A DNA stretch of 6,433 nt from Thiolapillus brandeum. GTDB taxonomy: Bacteria; Pseudomonadota; Gammaproteobacteria; Chromatiales; Chromatiaceae. Of the stretch, positions 4,526 to 6,433 are shown in pieces. The stretch covers positions 1-6,433 of the forward strand of contig DRLF01000342.1 in NCBI GenBank assembly GCA_011051425.1, written 5' to 3'. The notes under the pieces are model-generated. The model was not told the DNA's origin. It worked only from the letters and a program-made list of their open reading frames with translations, and ran no database searches. How positions within the stretch are numbered: position 1 is the stretch's first letter; every line of letters starts with the position of its first letter. Position numbers and translations under genes: made by a program.

Positions 4526-6433
4526 TCAGGCGTTGTTGATGGCTTCTGCCGAAAGGTTAGCAGACTTGCGCCGGCGGGTGGCTTTTTTCTCTGCCCGCCG
4601 TGCGGAAAGCGCCAGCATGCAGGGAGTGATGACCAGGGTCAGCACCGTGGCGAAGGCCAGTCCACCGGCCACCGCCGTGGCCAGTTGCGACCACCACTGG
4701 GTGGAGGGGCCGCCGATGTCGATGTTGGGGGTGAACAGGTCGATATTGATCTCCAGCACCATGGGCAGCAGACCCAGTATGGTGGTGACCGTGGTCAGCA
4801 GCACCGGGCGCAGACGCTGGGCGCCGGTGCGCAGGATGGCCTCGGTGGCTTCCATGCCGCTGCGCCGCAGCACATTGTAGGTGTCGATGAGCACGATGTT
4901 GTTGTTGACGATGATGCCGGCCAGGGAAATGACGCCGATACCAGACATGACCACGCCGAAGGGTTTCTGGAAGATCAGCAGCCCCAGGAACACGCCCACG
5001 GTGGAGAACAGCACGGCACTGAGGATGAGGAAGGCCTGGTAGAAGCTGTTGAACTGGGTGACCAGGATGATGGCCATCACCACCAGGGCGATGAGGAAAG
5101 CCTTTTCGAGAAACGCCTGGGAGGATTCCTGCTCCTTGTTTTCGCCCTTGAGCTCGATTTCCACGCGAGGATCCAGCCCCAGGGTCTTGAGCTGTTCCTT
5201 CAGATGTGGCAGTTCCAGGCTCAGCAGCTCGCCCTCTTTCATGTTGGCGCTGACGGTGATCACACGGCGGGCATCCACACGCCGGATGGTATCCACCTTG
5301 GGCACGGCCTTGCGCTGGACGAAATTGCTGATGGGCACCAGGCCCTTGTCTGTGAGCAGGCGTATGCGGTCCAGCTGGTTGATGGAACGCTTGTCGGTGG
5401 GGAAGCGCACGCGAATGTCCAGTTCCCGGTCCACGTCATCGGGACGGTATTCCCCCACCTTCAGTCCGTTGGTGATCATTTGTATCATGCTGCCTACGCT
5501 GGCGGCATCCGTACCGAAACGGGCTGCATCCGTGCGGTCGATCTCCAGTTGCCATTCGATGCCCGGCTTGGGGCGGCTGTCTTCGATGTCCGTGACCTTG
5601 GGATTGGCTTCCAGCGCTTTGCGGATCTTCGCGGCGGCCGCATCCAGCTTTTTCGGAAAGCGTGAGCTGAGCTGGATCTGCAGATCCTTGCCACCACCGA
5701 TCCCGGATTCGTCCTTGCCGATCTCGATCTCCATGCCGGAGATATGTGCAGTACGCTGCTTCATTTCCTTGATGATTTCAGCAGCCTTGCGCCTTTCCTT
5801 CCAGTCCACCAGGTTGTAGCGGATACGTCCGATGCGGTTCTGGCCGCCGGTGCGCACGTACAGGGTTTCGATCTCCGGCATGTCCAGCAGGGCGTTTTCC
5901 ACTTCGCGCATCAGGCTGTCTTTTTCCCAGATGGACAGGTCGCCGTAGCCGCGCACGGTAATGTTGCCGCCTTCGGGCTCCACGTCCGGGAAGAACTGCA
6001 TGCCCAGGTTGGAGGCACCGTAGGCCATGAACACCCCGGCGGAAAACAGGATGGTGGCCAGCAGCATTTTCCAGGCGTGACGGGTGGCGAAGTGCAGGAT
6101 TTTCACGTACAGGCCGGAGAAACCGCCGAGGGAAAGAATGTCTCCCGTTTCCATCTGCAGCAGGCGTTTCCTGCTGCTGTCACTGACCGGCCGGGGTTTG
6201 CCGATGATGGCGCCGAGGGTTGGCACGAACAGCAGGGCCATGAACAGGGAGGCGCTGAGCGTGGCGATGAGGGTGATGGGCAGGTATTTCATGAACTCGC
6301 CCATGATGCCCGGCCAGAAGATCAGCGGGGCAAAGGCGGCCAGGGTGGTGGCTGTGGAGGCGATGATGGGCCAGGACATGCGTTTTGCCGCAGCGCCATA
6401 GGCCTTTTCGGGTTTTTCGCCTTCGCTCATGAG
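4526..6433 (-). CDS. RND efflux transporter permease, HAE1/AcrB-like, C-terminal two-thirds (5' end outside the window)
   Basis: The frame is open to the window edge; the ATG at 6428-6430 is internal, because the visible protein begins just before transmembrane helix 5. The 635 visible residues compare with about 1,030-1,060 for the family, so roughly 400 N-terminal residues are missing, including the helix-4 proton-relay aspartates. Counting from that ATG: helix 5 near 21-37 (PIIASTATTLAAFAPLIF), helix 6 near 47-75, helix 7 near 120-138, a large periplasmic porter/docking region about 139-440, then helices 8-12 near 443-457, 463-487, 493-517, 541-560 and 583-607, and a basic cytoplasmic tail. 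FFPDVEPEGG (147-155) and ATAVAGGLAFATVLTLVITP are family hallmarks. The product should be a trimeric inner-membrane, proton-driven pump working with an adaptor and an outer-membrane channel, presumably encoded beyond the edge; the substrate cannot be told. The helix-10 lysine of AcrB is replaced by Asn509, while the helix-11 motif RLRPVLLT is kept. Two GTPase genes follow on the same strand. Confidence 0.93.
   Translation of the reverse strand, partial: LMSEGEKPEKAYGAAAKRMSWPIIASTATTLAAFAPLIFWPGIMGEFMKYLPITLIATLSASLFMALLFVPTLGAIIGKPRPVSDSSRKRLLQMETGDILSLGGFSGLYVKILHFATRHAWKMLLATILFSAGVFMAYGASNLGMQFFPDVEPEGGNITVRGYGDLSIWEKDSLMREVENALLDMPEIETLYVRTGGQNRIGRIRYNLVDWKERRKAAEIIKEMKQRTAHISGMEIEIGKDESGIGGGKDLQIQLSSRFPKKLDAAAAKIRKALEANPKVTDIEDSRPKPGIEWQLEIDRTDAARFGTDAASVGSMIQMITNGLKVGEYRPDDVDRELDIRVRFPTDKRSINQLDRIRLLTDKGLVPISNFVQRKAVPKVDTIRRVDARRVITVSANMKEGELLSLELPHLKEQLKTLGLDPRVEIELKGENKEQESSQAFLEKAFLIALVVMAIILVTQFNSFYQAFLILSAVLFSTVGVFLGLLIFQKPFGVVMSGIGVISLAGIIVNNNIVLIDTYNVLRRSGMEATEAILRTGAQRLRPVLLTTVTTILGLLPMVLEINIDLFTPNIDIGGPSTQWWSQLATAVAGGLAFATVLTLVITPCMLALSARRAEKKATRRRKSANLSAEAINNA

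Noticed and set aside
4685..5665. Plus-strand open frame of 326 codons opposite the RND gene
   Set aside because: Its composition is unusually rich in His, Gln, Asp and Gly and it lies entirely antisense to a strongly supported permease; no start signal or domain is visible.
6428..6430. ATG at the right edge as the true start of the RND gene
   Set aside because: The protein would lack its first four transmembrane helices and half of its periplasmic domains, and the frame stays open to the window end.

Overview
The window looks like bacterial chromosome, most likely from a proteobacterium. This rests on three things: an RND efflux permease of the Gram-negative HAE1 (AcrB-like) type, a pair of GTPases with DUF697 (YcjF-like) C-terminal domains, and a GC-rich minus-strand block. 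A free-living gammaproteobacterium is my best guess, but no marker gene fixes the taxon.

Layout. Positions 1-1660 (+ strand) hold two tandem paralogues of a secreted parallel beta-helix protein. The first is cut by the left edge and shows only its C-terminal 206 residues. The second is complete at 337 residues, with a GTG start, a good ribosome binding site and a signal peptide. A 72-bp convergent gap (1661-1732) has no convincing terminator. Positions 1733-6433 (- strand) read as one operon in the order RND permease (N-terminus beyond the right edge), membrane-anchored GTPase with DUF697, then a second GTPase with DUF697 and no N-terminal anchor. The RND stop and the first GTPase start are 11 nt apart, and the two GTPase genes overlap by about 80 nt in different frames.

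How the genes may work together. The two GTPases share every G motif, an extra charged hairpin-like segment after the G domain, and a hydrophobic C-terminal domain. They are therefore probably a diverged duplicate pair that may act together at the inner membrane. Placement behind an RND permease suggests, but does not prove, a link to efflux or envelope homeostasis. The beta-helix pair faces the operon tail to tail, is less GC-rich and is probably an independent surface or secreted module. The most interesting item is the co-transcribed, overlapping GTPase pair behind the transporter. I saw no RNA genes, CRISPR arrays, insertion sequences or attachment sites.
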